Part shown: in pieces, positions 56,811-64,000 of the stretch
How the letters are laid out: every line of letters begins with the position of its first letter
Numbering within the stretch: the first letter of the stretch is position 1
Assembly (NCBI GenBank): GCA_947501325.1
Contig: CANMVC010000001.1
Span: forward strand, 1,364,001-1,428,000
DNA: 64,000 nt
Direction: 5' to 3'
From: an uncultured Sphingomonadaceae bacterium
Lineage (GTDB): Bacteria; Pseudomonadota; Alphaproteobacteria; Sphingomonadales; Sphingomonadaceae
The notes under the pieces: model-generated
Told to the model about the DNA's origin: nothing
The model's database searches: none
Seen by the model: the letters and a program-made list of their open reading frames with translations, nothing else
Program-made: the position numbers and the translations under genes

Positions 56811-58970
56811 CTAACGCGCAATCGGAGCGGTGTCCTCTGCAACATTGGCCTTCGTCCAGTTGGAACGGTCGATGACATAATGGCGAATGGCTTCCACTTC
56901 ACCCGTATCAAGCTGTGAGGCGAAGCTCACCATACCATGTTGTTTCAACGCGCCGCCGGTGATGATCGAAGCCCAGGCTTCCTCACTCGCCAAGGTGCCA
57001 GATATGCGCAGGTCAGGGGTAAAGCCGTTACCGACCGCGCTGTCGCCATGACAGACGAGGCAGTTGCGGCCATAAAGTGCCTTACCTTCGGCAATCTGCT
57101 CAGGTGTCCCGGTCGGCTCCGGTGGATCCCAGACGACTTCGCTTTTTTCTGGCAGCGCAGGTAGCTGTGTTTTCCCGCCGAGTTTCATGACCACCAGCCG
57201 GGGAATATTCGGCACTTGCCGTGACGCGCCACCCGCTACTCCAGCGACCAGCGGGAACGCCCCGCCTTTGCTGGTCAGAAACGCAATATATTGCTCTCCA
57301 TCAATCATGTAGGTTGATGGCGCGCCGACGATGCCAGACTGCATATCGAGGCTCAACAGCTCTTCTCCGCTATCAGCAGTATAGGCCTTGAACAGGCCAA
57401 CGCTGGTGCCTTGAAAAACCAAATTGCCAGCCGTTGTCATCGTGCCGCCATTCCAGGCCGCCGGATGATCGACAGACCAGGCGACTTTACCCGCTTTGGG
57501 GTCAAACGCGACGAGCTTGCCAGTGGTGGCCGCGATAGCAGCCTTGTAAATGGCCGGATCATCAGGCAGCTGACCAATGGCCCATGCAATCCCGACATTA
57601 AAGCCGAGCCGCTCGCGTTTCTTGTCAATGTCGGAAGTTGGTACATCATAGCCCTGCGGGATTTGCTGAGCGGGGATGTAAACCAGACCGCTTTTGGGAT
57701 TATAGCTCATCGGGTGCCAGTTATGCGCACCTAAAGCGCCGGGGATCGAAACAAAGGGCTTGCCCGTTTTATAGAAACGCGCTTCCGGATTTTCGATCGG
57801 ACGACCGGTTTCCAGATCATAGCCTTCGGCCCAGTTGATGCCGTCAACAAATGGCTCTGCGCTCATCAAACGCCCATTGGTGCGATCAATAACGAAGAAA
57901 AACCCGTTCTTGGGCGCATGGAAAAGCACTTTGCGCTTTTCCGTCAACGCAGAAGTCTCGCCCTCTTCAGTGCTGACCGGCCAATCGATTTCTGCGATTA
58001 TGATATGCTGGGTCGCCGTATAATCCCAGGTTTCTGCAGGCGTTTCCTGATAATGCCAGAGATATTTACCCGTGTCGGGGTTTACCGCAACAATCGAGGA
58101 AAGGAACAGATTGTCGCCCTCTCCGCCGGAGCGCAGGCCGTGATTCCAAGGGTTGCCATTACCAACGCCGAAATAAAGTTGATCGAGTTCTTCATCATAG
58201 ACGATGCTGTCCCAGACAGTACCGCCGCCGCCGGATTCTTTCCACTCGCCATCGCTCCAGGTTTTATTCGCAGCCTTGGCGAATATCTCGTCACTCGCCG
58301 CCCCGTCGGCTTTGCCTTCAGGATTGGGCACAGTGTAGAAACGCCATTTTTGGGAGCCGTCAGACACACTATATGCAGTCACATAGCCGCGAACACCAAA
58401 TTCCGCGCCGCCATTGCCGATGATGACCATATTTTTGACGACCCGCGGTGCGCCGGTAATCGTATAGGGTTTGCTATTGTCTGTAGTCTGGGTTTCCCAA
58501 AGCCGAGCACCGGTATTGGCATCCAGCGCGATCAGGCGGCCGTCAATGGTGCCGAAAAACAATTTGCCGCGGGATATGGCGACACCGCGATTGACGACAT
58601 CACAGCATGCATCAACAGCCTTGTCACCGGGTACTTCCGGATCATAGGACCACAGCTCTTCACCCGTCTTTGCATCATAAGCAAAAACTTTGGACCAGGC
58701 GGTCGAGATGTAGAGCTTGCCATCAACAACAATTGGTGTTGCTTCCTGACCGCGCGCGTCCGGCAAATCTTTAAACCAGGCTATACCCAGTTCGCCGACA
58801 TTGCTTTCGTTAATCTGGTCGAGGGGGCTGTGCCGCTGTTCCTTGGCGTTAAAGCCGATATTATTCCATTCAGCGTTGACGATCTCAGTCGATACGCTGT
58901 TCTCGTCAGCGGTCTGATTCTGGCAAGCGGCCAGCAAACATGTTGCAAAAAATAGTCCCAAACGACGCAT
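56811..58970 (-). CDS. PQQ-dependent alcohol dehydrogenase with cytochrome c domain
   Basis: 719 residues. A signal with lipobox LLAAC (Cys16) suggests a lipid-anchored periplasmic enzyme. An eight-bladed PQQ propeller follows, with the vicinal disulfide Cys122-Cys123 (DACCD) over the cofactor and the catalytic Asp in ETWDYTATQ. A C-terminal cytochrome c has CLVCH (637-641) and a likely Met680 ligand. This is the type II quinohemoprotein layout, oxidising alcohols and passing electrons to the respiratory chain. WDYT, not WDxD, argues for calcium rather than a lanthanide. GGGAG precedes the ATG at 58970, and a shared palindrome lies 45 bases upstream of it. Confidence 0.92.
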   Translation of the reverse strand: MRRLGLFFATCLLAACQNQTADENSVSTEIVNAEWNNIGFNAKEQRHSPLDQINESNVGELGIAWFKDLPDARGQEATPIVVDGKLYISTAWSKVFAYDAKTGEELWSYDPEVPGDKAVDACCDVVNRGVAISRGKLFFGTIDGRLIALDANTGARLWETQTTDNSKPYTITGAPRVVKNMVIIGNGGAEFGVRGYVTAYSVSDGSQKWRFYTVPNPEGKADGAASDEIFAKAANKTWSDGEWKESGGGGTVWDSIVYDEELDQLYFGVGNGNPWNHGLRSGGEGDNLFLSSIVAVNPDTGKYLWHYQETPAETWDYTATQHIIIAEIDWPVSTEEGETSALTEKRKVLFHAPKNGFFFVIDRTNGRLMSAEPFVDGINWAEGYDLETGRPIENPEARFYKTGKPFVSIPGALGAHNWHPMSYNPKSGLVYIPAQQIPQGYDVPTSDIDKKRERLGFNVGIAWAIGQLPDDPAIYKAAIAATTGKLVAFDPKAGKVAWSVDHPAAWNGGTMTTAGNLVFQGTSVGLFKAYTADSGEELLSLDMQSGIVGAPSTYMIDGEQYIAFLTSKGGAFPLVAGVAGGASRQVPNIPRLVVMKLGGKTQLPALPEKSEVVWDPPEPTGTPEQIAEGKALYGRNCLVCHGDSAVGNGFTPDLRISGTLASEEAWASIITGGALKQHGMVSFASQLDTGEVEAIRHYVIDRSNWTKANVAEDTAPIAR

Positions 58971-59014
58971 CGTCACTTCTCCCGAGCCGGCTTGACCTTC
59001 ATGGGTTCCACCTG

Positions 59015-59034
59015 ATTTAACTGACTAGCTAAAT
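59015..59034. promoter_or_regulatory. Shared palindrome, copy 4 (upstream of PQQ dehydrogenase)
   Basis: ATTTAACTGACTAGCTAAAT is palindromic at 16 of 20 positions and has the same ATTTA-N10-TAAAT frame as copy 1. It lies in the 94-base spacer between map and the dehydrogenase gene, about 45 bases before the latter's ATG. Confidence 0.6.
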
Positions 59035-59064
59035 TTGGGCGCTGCGGTCAAGGCTGATGCTTAT

Positions 59065-59892
59065 TTATGTATAAGGCGGGCAGTCGAGGTCAGCCGGACT
59101 TTTCGTGAATATTTCACAGCCGGTTTCGGTAATTCCGATGCTATGTTCAAATTGCGCTGACAAAGACCGATCGCGCGTAACGGCCGTCCAGCCATCTTCG
59201 AGCATTTTGACAGCATATTTTCCGATATTGATCATCGGCTCGATGGTGAAGAACATGCCAGGACGCAATTCCGGGCCAGTGCCTGGGCGTCCGGCATGGA
59301 CAACCTCTGGAGCATCATGGAACATCTGTCCGAGGCCATGACCGCAAAAATCGCGGACAACGCTATAGCGGTTGCCTTCGGCATGCGTCTGGATCGCGTG
59401 GGCGACATCGCCCATCCGGTTGCCCGGCTTCGCCTGTTCGATACCCAGCATCAAACATTCATAGGTATTTTGCACCAGTCTGGTCGCCTTGACCGGTGTT
59501 TTGCCAATCGTGAACATGCGGCTGGTATCACCATGCCAGCCATCGACGATCACGGTCACGTCAATATTGACGATATCGCCTTCCTTGAGCTTCTTGTCGC
59601 CGGGAATGCCGTGGCAAACCACATGGTTGATCGAGGTGCAGCAGCTATGCGTGAAACCGCGGTAGCCCAGTGTTGCGGGCACGGCGCCCTCACGGAACGC
59701 ATGCTGGCGAACCATGTCATCCAGGAAGCCTGTCGTTACGCCCGGCTCAACATGCGGGACCAAGGCGTCGAGAATTTCGGCGGCCAGCCTTCCGGCTTTG
59801 CGCATACCCTCAAAACCTTCCGGCCCATGGAGTTTGATCGCGCCGGTCCGGCTTTGCGGGGTGGTGTCTTCTACTGTCATATAATCCGTCAT
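59065..59892 (-). CDS. map: Methionine aminopeptidase, type I
   Basis: 275 residues removing N-terminal methionine from new proteins. The five metal ligands are in NIDVTVIVDGWHGDTSRMF (two Asp), GHGLGQMFHDAPEV (His), FTIEPMI (Glu) and QFEHSIGIT (Glu). The N-terminal extension before GPEGFEGMRKAG is about 24 residues. Start at 59892; ATG 59880 is an alternative. Confidence 0.96.
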   Translation of the reverse strand: MTDYMTVEDTTPQSRTGAIKLHGPEGFEGMRKAGRLAAEILDALVPHVEPGVTTGFLDDMVRQHAFREGAVPATLGYRGFTHSCCTSINHVVCHGIPGDKKLKEGDIVNIDVTVIVDGWHGDTSRMFTIGKTPVKATRLVQNTYECLMLGIEQAKPGNRMGDVAHAIQTHAEGNRYSVVRDFCGHGLGQMFHDAPEVVHAGRPGTGPELRPGMFFTIEPMINIGKYAVKMLEDGWTAVTRDRSLSAQFEHSIGITETGCEIFTKSPADLDCPPYT

Positions 59893-59974
59893 AGCGCTTA
59901 TATAACGGCTTCGGCTCGATTTGGCGATACCCGAAATATCCGTGTTCTTCGGTCAAAATTAACCCCGCTAGCCT

Positions 59975-61732
59975 ATGTCCAAATCACTATATTTGAGCAT
60001 TTCCGGGACTTTGATGCGCAACACGTTGAAACTCTTTCTAATTCTGTTTTCGGTGCTGCTGGGCGGTATGGAAGTGGTGCGGCGGGTCCAGACACTGACC
60101 AGCCCCGATATCCAAATTCCGGGATTGGCGGCCTATGCCGTGCTGTTTCTGCTTTGCGTGATCAGCGCGATAGGCGCGGGCTTTTTTGTCCGCGCGTGGC
60201 TGCGCTGGTTCCTGGCCATATTATTCGCCTGCGCGGCCTGGCTTGTAGACGGCTATCAGTGGGTTGTCGGTGATTTTATGACTTATGATGGCTTTGTGAC
60301 CATGACCCAAAGCGCCGGCGATCTCGGCAGTGTGTTTGATCAGCAGGCCGCGATCATGCTGTTGGCCGTCGGTAAAGCAGCGTTGCTCCTGTGTGGGATG
60401 GGGCTGCGGCCTGCATTGCCCATTCCGTGGACTGGGCGAGTTGCCAAAATGACTTCCCTTCCCATCATAGCGCTGTTGATCCTGTTGCTCTACGTCCGCG
60501 GTGGCGAGGGCGCGAGTGGATTGCCATCCGCCCATAGCGGCCTCAGCTTCAGCATTCTGCAGGGCTATGAGCGGATCCGCTATCCCGATGGTGAACGAAA
60601 ATCGGTGACGCTTGCCAAGAGCGGGGCAAAACCGTCCGGTGACATAGTCCTGATCATCGATGAGAGTATCGCCGGTGCCTATCTGGATATCAATGATTCC
60701 AACGGCGTCCATTCCGGATTAGACCGCCCGGAATCACCGGTGCCGATTCACAATTACGGTCTGGCAGCTGCGATTACCCATTGCAGTGTCGGGTCCAATA
60801 TGTCGCTGCGCTATGGCGGGACGCGCTCCAATTATCTGGAGATGGCGCGCTTTGGCCCCTCGATTTGGTCCTATGCGCGAACAGCGGGACTGGAGACGGT
60901 GTATATCGACGCGCAGCGTGCGGGCGGCGCCTATCAGAATCAAATGAACGAAACGGAACGGCAAGGGATCGATCATTGGGATCAATTTGATAATGTCGCC
61001 GTCAGGGACCGTGATCAGGCGGTTGCCGAACGGCTTTCGCGCTATCTCAATGACGGCAAGGCGCAATTTATTCTGATCAATAAAGTCGGCGCGCATTTTC
61101 CGGTCAATGATAAATTTCCAGACAGTCATGCCCGCTACAGACCCATGTTGGAACGTGACCAATATGCGGATGTTACCGACATGGCCGCTCCTGACGAGCT
61201 ATACGGTCGCGCAGGAAACTGGCTTTTATATCGCAATAGCTACCGGAATACATTGTCCTGGAATGTCGGTGCCTTTTTCGATTATCTGTTCGATCAGGCC
61301 AAGCTCAATGGCGCGACGATCATCTATACGGCCGACCACGGCCAGCATTTACACGAACAGCCAGGTAGCGGAGCCGCGACCCATTGCACTCCGAACCCGG
61401 AGATTGAAGAAGGGGTTGTCCCACTGGTGGTGATCGACGGATCCGGAAGCGCAAATAAAAGCTGGCAACGGGCGGCAAGGGCTCACCATGACGGGATGAG
61501 CCACTATCGAATCTTCCCGACCCTGCTGTCCCTGATGGGTTATGAATCACAAGATATAGAGGCGATTTATGGCCCGGATCTGCTGTCAACCGAAGCGGAC
61601 CCGTTCACGTTCAATATACGCTATAATGCGCGTTTGGGCAGCAGCCCCGTCTGGAAACGTATTCCGGTGGAGGAAGTCGCGCGGCCACCGCCATCCGACC
61701 ATGATAATTCGACCCGTGTCGCGGCACAATAG
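59975..61732 (+). CDS. Sulfatase/phosphoethanolamine-transferase-like membrane protein
   Basis: 585 residues. Four or five N-terminal membrane helices (about residues 15-35, 47-70, 72-92, 115-135, 150-170) lead to a periplasmic alkaline-phosphatase-fold domain. Metal-site blocks are IVLIIDESIAGAYLD near 225, IIYTADHGQHLHE near 450 and a His-bearing ATHCTP loop. The block that normally holds the nucleophile Thr in EptA-type enzymes (SCGTATAxS) reads THCSVGSNMS here, so the nucleophile is uncertain. It may modify lipid A or an envelope glycan. It stands alone on the plus strand. Confidence 0.82.
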   Translation: MSKSLYLSISGTLMRNTLKLFLILFSVLLGGMEVVRRVQTLTSPDIQIPGLAAYAVLFLLCVISAIGAGFFVRAWLRWFLAILFACAAWLVDGYQWVVGDFMTYDGFVTMTQSAGDLGSVFDQQAAIMLLAVGKAALLLCGMGLRPALPIPWTGRVAKMTSLPIIALLILLLYVRGGEGASGLPSAHSGLSFSILQGYERIRYPDGERKSVTLAKSGAKPSGDIVLIIDESIAGAYLDINDSNGVHSGLDRPESPVPIHNYGLAAAITHCSVGSNMSLRYGGTRSNYLEMARFGPSIWSYARTAGLETVYIDAQRAGGAYQNQMNETERQGIDHWDQFDNVAVRDRDQAVAERLSRYLNDGKAQFILINKVGAHFPVNDKFPDSHARYRPMLERDQYADVTDMAAPDELYGRAGNWLLYRNSYRNTLSWNVGAFFDYLFDQAKLNGATIIYTADHGQHLHEQPGSGAATHCTPNPEIEEGVVPLVVIDGSGSANKSWQRAARAHHDGMSHYRIFPTLLSLMGYESQDIEAIYGPDLLSTEADPFTFNIRYNARLGSSPVWKRIPVEEVARPPPSDHDNSTRVAAQ

Positions 61733-61864
61733 ATGCGTGTAAGGGCAGATTACTGGGTCAGCCGATAGAGTAGAAACTTGCAAGGGTTTGCAGGCGCTAT
61801 CATTTATGACCCATTGATCATGAAATCGTTGATGATTCCCGCAACTGCTCTATATCCGGATGCC

Positions 61865-62623
61865 ATGAGCAAACCCCGCATTTACACCGCCGCCCTTATC
61901 GTCATTGGTGACGAAATTCTCTCCGGACGCACGCAGGACAAGAATATCGCGCAGGTGGCCAAATGGCTGAATGTGCAGGGCATCAGGCTGGGCGAAGTGC
62001 GGGTGATTGCCGATGATATGGACGCGATTGCCGAAGCCGTGAATATCCTGCGCGCGCGCAATGATTATCTCTTCACAACCGGCGGTATTGGCCCGACCCA
62101 TGATGATATTACGGTGGACGCTATCTCCAAGGCGCTGGGTGTAGATGTGGTCATCCACCCGACGGCTCGGGCGATCTTGGAAAAATATTATGTAGATAAG
62201 GGCGGTATCAACGAAGGCCGCTTGCGCATGGCGCGGGTCCCTGATGGCGCGGAGCTGATCGAAAACCGCATGTCCGGCGCACCGGGTATCAAGATCGATA
62301 ATCTATTCCTGATGGCGGGCGTCCCGCATATCACTGCGGGTATGCTCGATGCACTGACCGGAACACTGGAAGGCGGTGCGCCGCTGCTGTCCGCAACACT
62401 CGGCGCCTGGGCGCCGGAAAGCGAAATTGCCGATGTCTTAAGCGCGGCTGAAAAGGCGCACGAAGGATGTCAGATTGGCAGCTATCCGTTTTTCCGCAAT
62501 GGCACGGTAGGGGCGAATTTTGTTGTACGCTCAACGGATGCGAATGATTTGGCGACCTGTACGGCAGTGTTGAAATCCGGTTTGGAGGCGGCAGGTTACG
62601 AGGTTACCGACGGCGGTATCTAG
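61865..62623 (+). CDS. CinA-type molybdopterin-binding-domain protein
   Basis: 252 residues of the MoCF_biosynth (MogA/CinA N-terminal) fold: AALIVIGDEILSGRTQDKN at the start, FTTGGIGPTHDDIT near 75, and AGVPHITAGML near 155. It lacks the C-terminal nicotinamide-nucleotide amidase domain of full CinA, as many alphaproteobacterial versions do. CinA N-terminal domains act as ADP-ribose pyrophosphatases; that role is likely but not certain. The ATG at 61865 starts the conserved sequence. Confidence 0.88.
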   Translation: MSKPRIYTAALIVIGDEILSGRTQDKNIAQVAKWLNVQGIRLGEVRVIADDMDAIAEAVNILRARNDYLFTTGGIGPTHDDITVDAISKALGVDVVIHPTARAILEKYYVDKGGINEGRLRMARVPDGAELIENRMSGAPGIKIDNLFLMAGVPHITAGMLDALTGTLEGGAPLLSATLGAWAPESEIADVLSAAEKAHEGCQIGSYPFFRNGTVGANFVVRSTDANDLATCTAVLKSGLEAAGYEVTDGGI

Positions 62624-62666
62624 CTTTGTGGCCCTCCTTTGAAGCGGCGCGCGAACCTGCCGACGT

Positions 62667-64000
62667 TCACATCAGAACCGCATGATTGCGTTTGCCATCC
62701 GAGGTGATCATCACCTTCTCGCCGATCAGATCGGTGTTTTCCGGAGGGTTTTCGAGAAGACCGATGCATGGCACCCCGTTTTCATCCTGCAGCCACAAAG
62801 TTGCGGCTCCGGCGACACCCTTCACATAAGGCAAGGCGTAGCTTTTGATCATCCCGTTGCCCGACGCGAAATGGTCGGGTTTTGTGCCTTCATCCGGCGG
62901 TATATAATTGGGCGCAGCGATTCGGTCTGGTGACCAGCCGCCGGCCAAGGGCTGCGCGGCATAAATGCCCACCGATTCCTTGTTGATCGCGCCGCCATTG
63001 GCGGAAATCATGCCGGGTTTGCTGCCATCCTTGCGCAACGCCTGCACCAGAGCAACTATCGCGTGGGTGCTATAACTGTTACCGGGACCGCCAAAGAAAC
63101 TCAGTCCGCCAGTCAGCGTATAGCTCGACAGGGGCCGATCCGGCTGATCCAGCGCCTCCATCACCAGAGACACCGCGACCGGGAAGCAGCTGTAAATATC
63201 AATCGGACCGATATCGCTCGCCTGCTGCTCGGCAAGCTCCAGCGCCTTGCCCACAGCCCATTCGACGGCGGGAGACCGCGACAGATCCATCTGCTGGCTG
63301 ATGATCGGAATACTGGCGTCCGCACCGCTGTGGAGATAGATCATCTTGTCCTCGGCCACACCCAGATCGGCTGCATGGCCAGCCGTTGTGACGATCACAG
63401 CGCCGCCCAAAGCCACGGCATCTTGCGCCACCATCCAGCGGCGATAGGGGTCGTTGAGCTGATAATTGCCGCCGCTATCTTGCAGCAATTCCTCCGCGCT
63501 CCAGTCCTTGGCAAATTGGGCATGCTCGCGCGTGGAAGCGACGGAAGAGAATGCTGACCACAGCTCTGCCATATCTTGCGCATAGCTGGCCCGATCCATT
63601 TCCAAGCGACTGCGGCGCGCATTTTCCAGCAGGCCATAAGCCATGGGCATGGAGATAATCCCGTGGCGAAATTCATACATGGTGAGCACCGGAAACTCTG
63701 TGCGCTTGTCGATAAAGTCGCGATCTGATGGCTGGTTCCAGTCCATCTCATGGCCCGCTTTCTTGGCGCGCTTGACCGTACCAATGGATTCTGAACCACA
63801 GAGAAGGGCGGCTTTGATTTTGCCTTCATGCAGCTGGACCGCGAGCTCGTTCAAATGTTTTTGCGGGCTTTGGCCACCAACATCGCCGTAGATCAGCTGC
63901 GCCGGATTGAGGCCAGCCGCCTGCGCAATCGCATCGGGAAAATTTTCCGGAGAGCCATAGGCATGTTGCACGCCGCTGTCGTGGAAGAGCCGGATCGCGA
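62667..64000 (-). CDS. Thiolase-superfamily protein (acetyl-CoA acetyltransferase-like), 5' end beyond window
   Basis: At least 444 residues are visible and the frame stays open to the window edge, so the N-terminus is missing. The sequence GDVGGQSPQKHLNELAVQLHEGKI, ALLCGSESIG, DIYSCFPVAV and LTGGLSFFGGPGNSYSTHAI fits the long (about 500-residue) SCP-X-like thiolase group. IYSCFPVA and GLSFFGGPGN blocks resemble condensing-enzyme loops. These proteins cleave or condense acyl-CoAs. The N-terminal nucleophile region cannot be judged. It converges with the CinA-type gene. Confidence 0.8.
   Translation of the reverse strand, partial: AIRLFHDSGVQHAYGSPENFPDAIAQAAGLNPAQLIYGDVGGQSPQKHLNELAVQLHEGKIKAALLCGSESIGTVKRAKKAGHEMDWNQPSDRDFIDKRTEFPVLTMYEFRHGIISMPMAYGLLENARRSRLEMDRASYAQDMAELWSAFSSVASTREHAQFAKDWSAEELLQDSGGNYQLNDPYRRWMVAQDAVALGGAVIVTTAGHAADLGVAEDKMIYLHSGADASIPIISQQMDLSRSPAVEWAVGKALELAEQQASDIGPIDIYSCFPVAVSLVMEALDQPDRPLSSYTLTGGLSFFGGPGNSYSTHAIVALVQALRKDGSKPGMISANGGAINKESVGIYAAQPLAGGWSPDRIAAPNYIPPDEGTKPDHFASGNGMIKSYALPYVKGVAGAATLWLQDENGVPCIGLLENPPENTDLIGEKVMITSDGKRNHAVLM

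Noticed and set aside
56811-58970. Lanthanide-dependent (XoxF/ExaF-type) alcohol dehydrogenase
   Set aside because: The residue two after the catalytic Asp is Thr (WDYT), not the extra Asp of lanthanide enzymes, and a cytochrome c domain is fused.

Overview
The window reads as a chromosomal segment of a sphingomonad-type alphaproteobacterium, probably a marine member of the Sphingomonadaceae. Support for this: an rsmB-rpe-heparinase-purH run; an ileS-lspA-DUF3035 lipoprotein run; paired TonB receptors; a TamA/TamB pair; an SDHAF4-like protein; and short palindromic repeats whose translations contain VRAEPVEA, a peptide I associate with sphingomonad genomes. The assignment is by recognition only; no search was run. 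Nearly all of the sequence is coding. I see no rRNA, tRNA, CRISPR array, prophage or transposase.

Layout. 1-2.8 kb: tyrosine catabolism (hppD, a VOC protein, a fumarylacetoacetate hydrolase) behind a strong palindrome. 2.8-5.1 kb: a folded repeat, a divergent Lrp regulator/cysteine-synthase-like pair and a 56-bp tandem array. 5.1-13.3 kb: accessory genes (sterol-desaturase-like enzyme, alpha/beta hydrolase, LuxR solo, TauD dioxygenase, Tat-exported SDR, XRE regulator, B3-type metallo-beta-lactamase-fold protein). 13.3-20.4 kb: housekeeping genes (SDHAF4-like, htpX, rsmB, rpe, heparinase-like, purH). 20.5-22.0 kb: an AT-rich membrane protein and a non-canonical SDR. 22.0-31.8 kb: mostly minus-strand core genes (DUF3035 lipoprotein, lspA, ileS, ribF, dipeptidase, folA, purK, purE, gpmA) plus a diguanylate cyclase.

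32-45 kb holds the most unusual material. A minus-strand cassette (DUF3604 lipoprotein, membrane-anchored parvulin-like protein, HupE/UreJ-type membrane protein) faces two tandem paralogous TonB receptors. These are followed by an iron-type alcohol dehydrogenase, a thioesterase, an acyl-CoA dehydrogenase and a DMT transporter. A palindrome with half-site close to ATTTAACTG lies upstream of both receptors, of the acyl-CoA dehydrogenase and, about 16-23 kb away, of a PQQ/cytochrome c alcohol dehydrogenase. I infer one regulon joining outer-membrane uptake to periplasmic oxidation and acyl-CoA breakdown; its regulator is not in the window.

45.6-64 kb: a YcaQ-type DNA glycosylase, tamA-tamB, glnB-glnA, the PQQ dehydrogenase, map, an alkaline-phosphatase-fold membrane protein, a CinA-type molybdopterin-binding-domain protein and a thiolase cut by the window end.

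Palindromic repeats of the VRAEPVEA type occur at four places. One is translated inside ileS, and another abuts or enters the start of the HupE-like gene.
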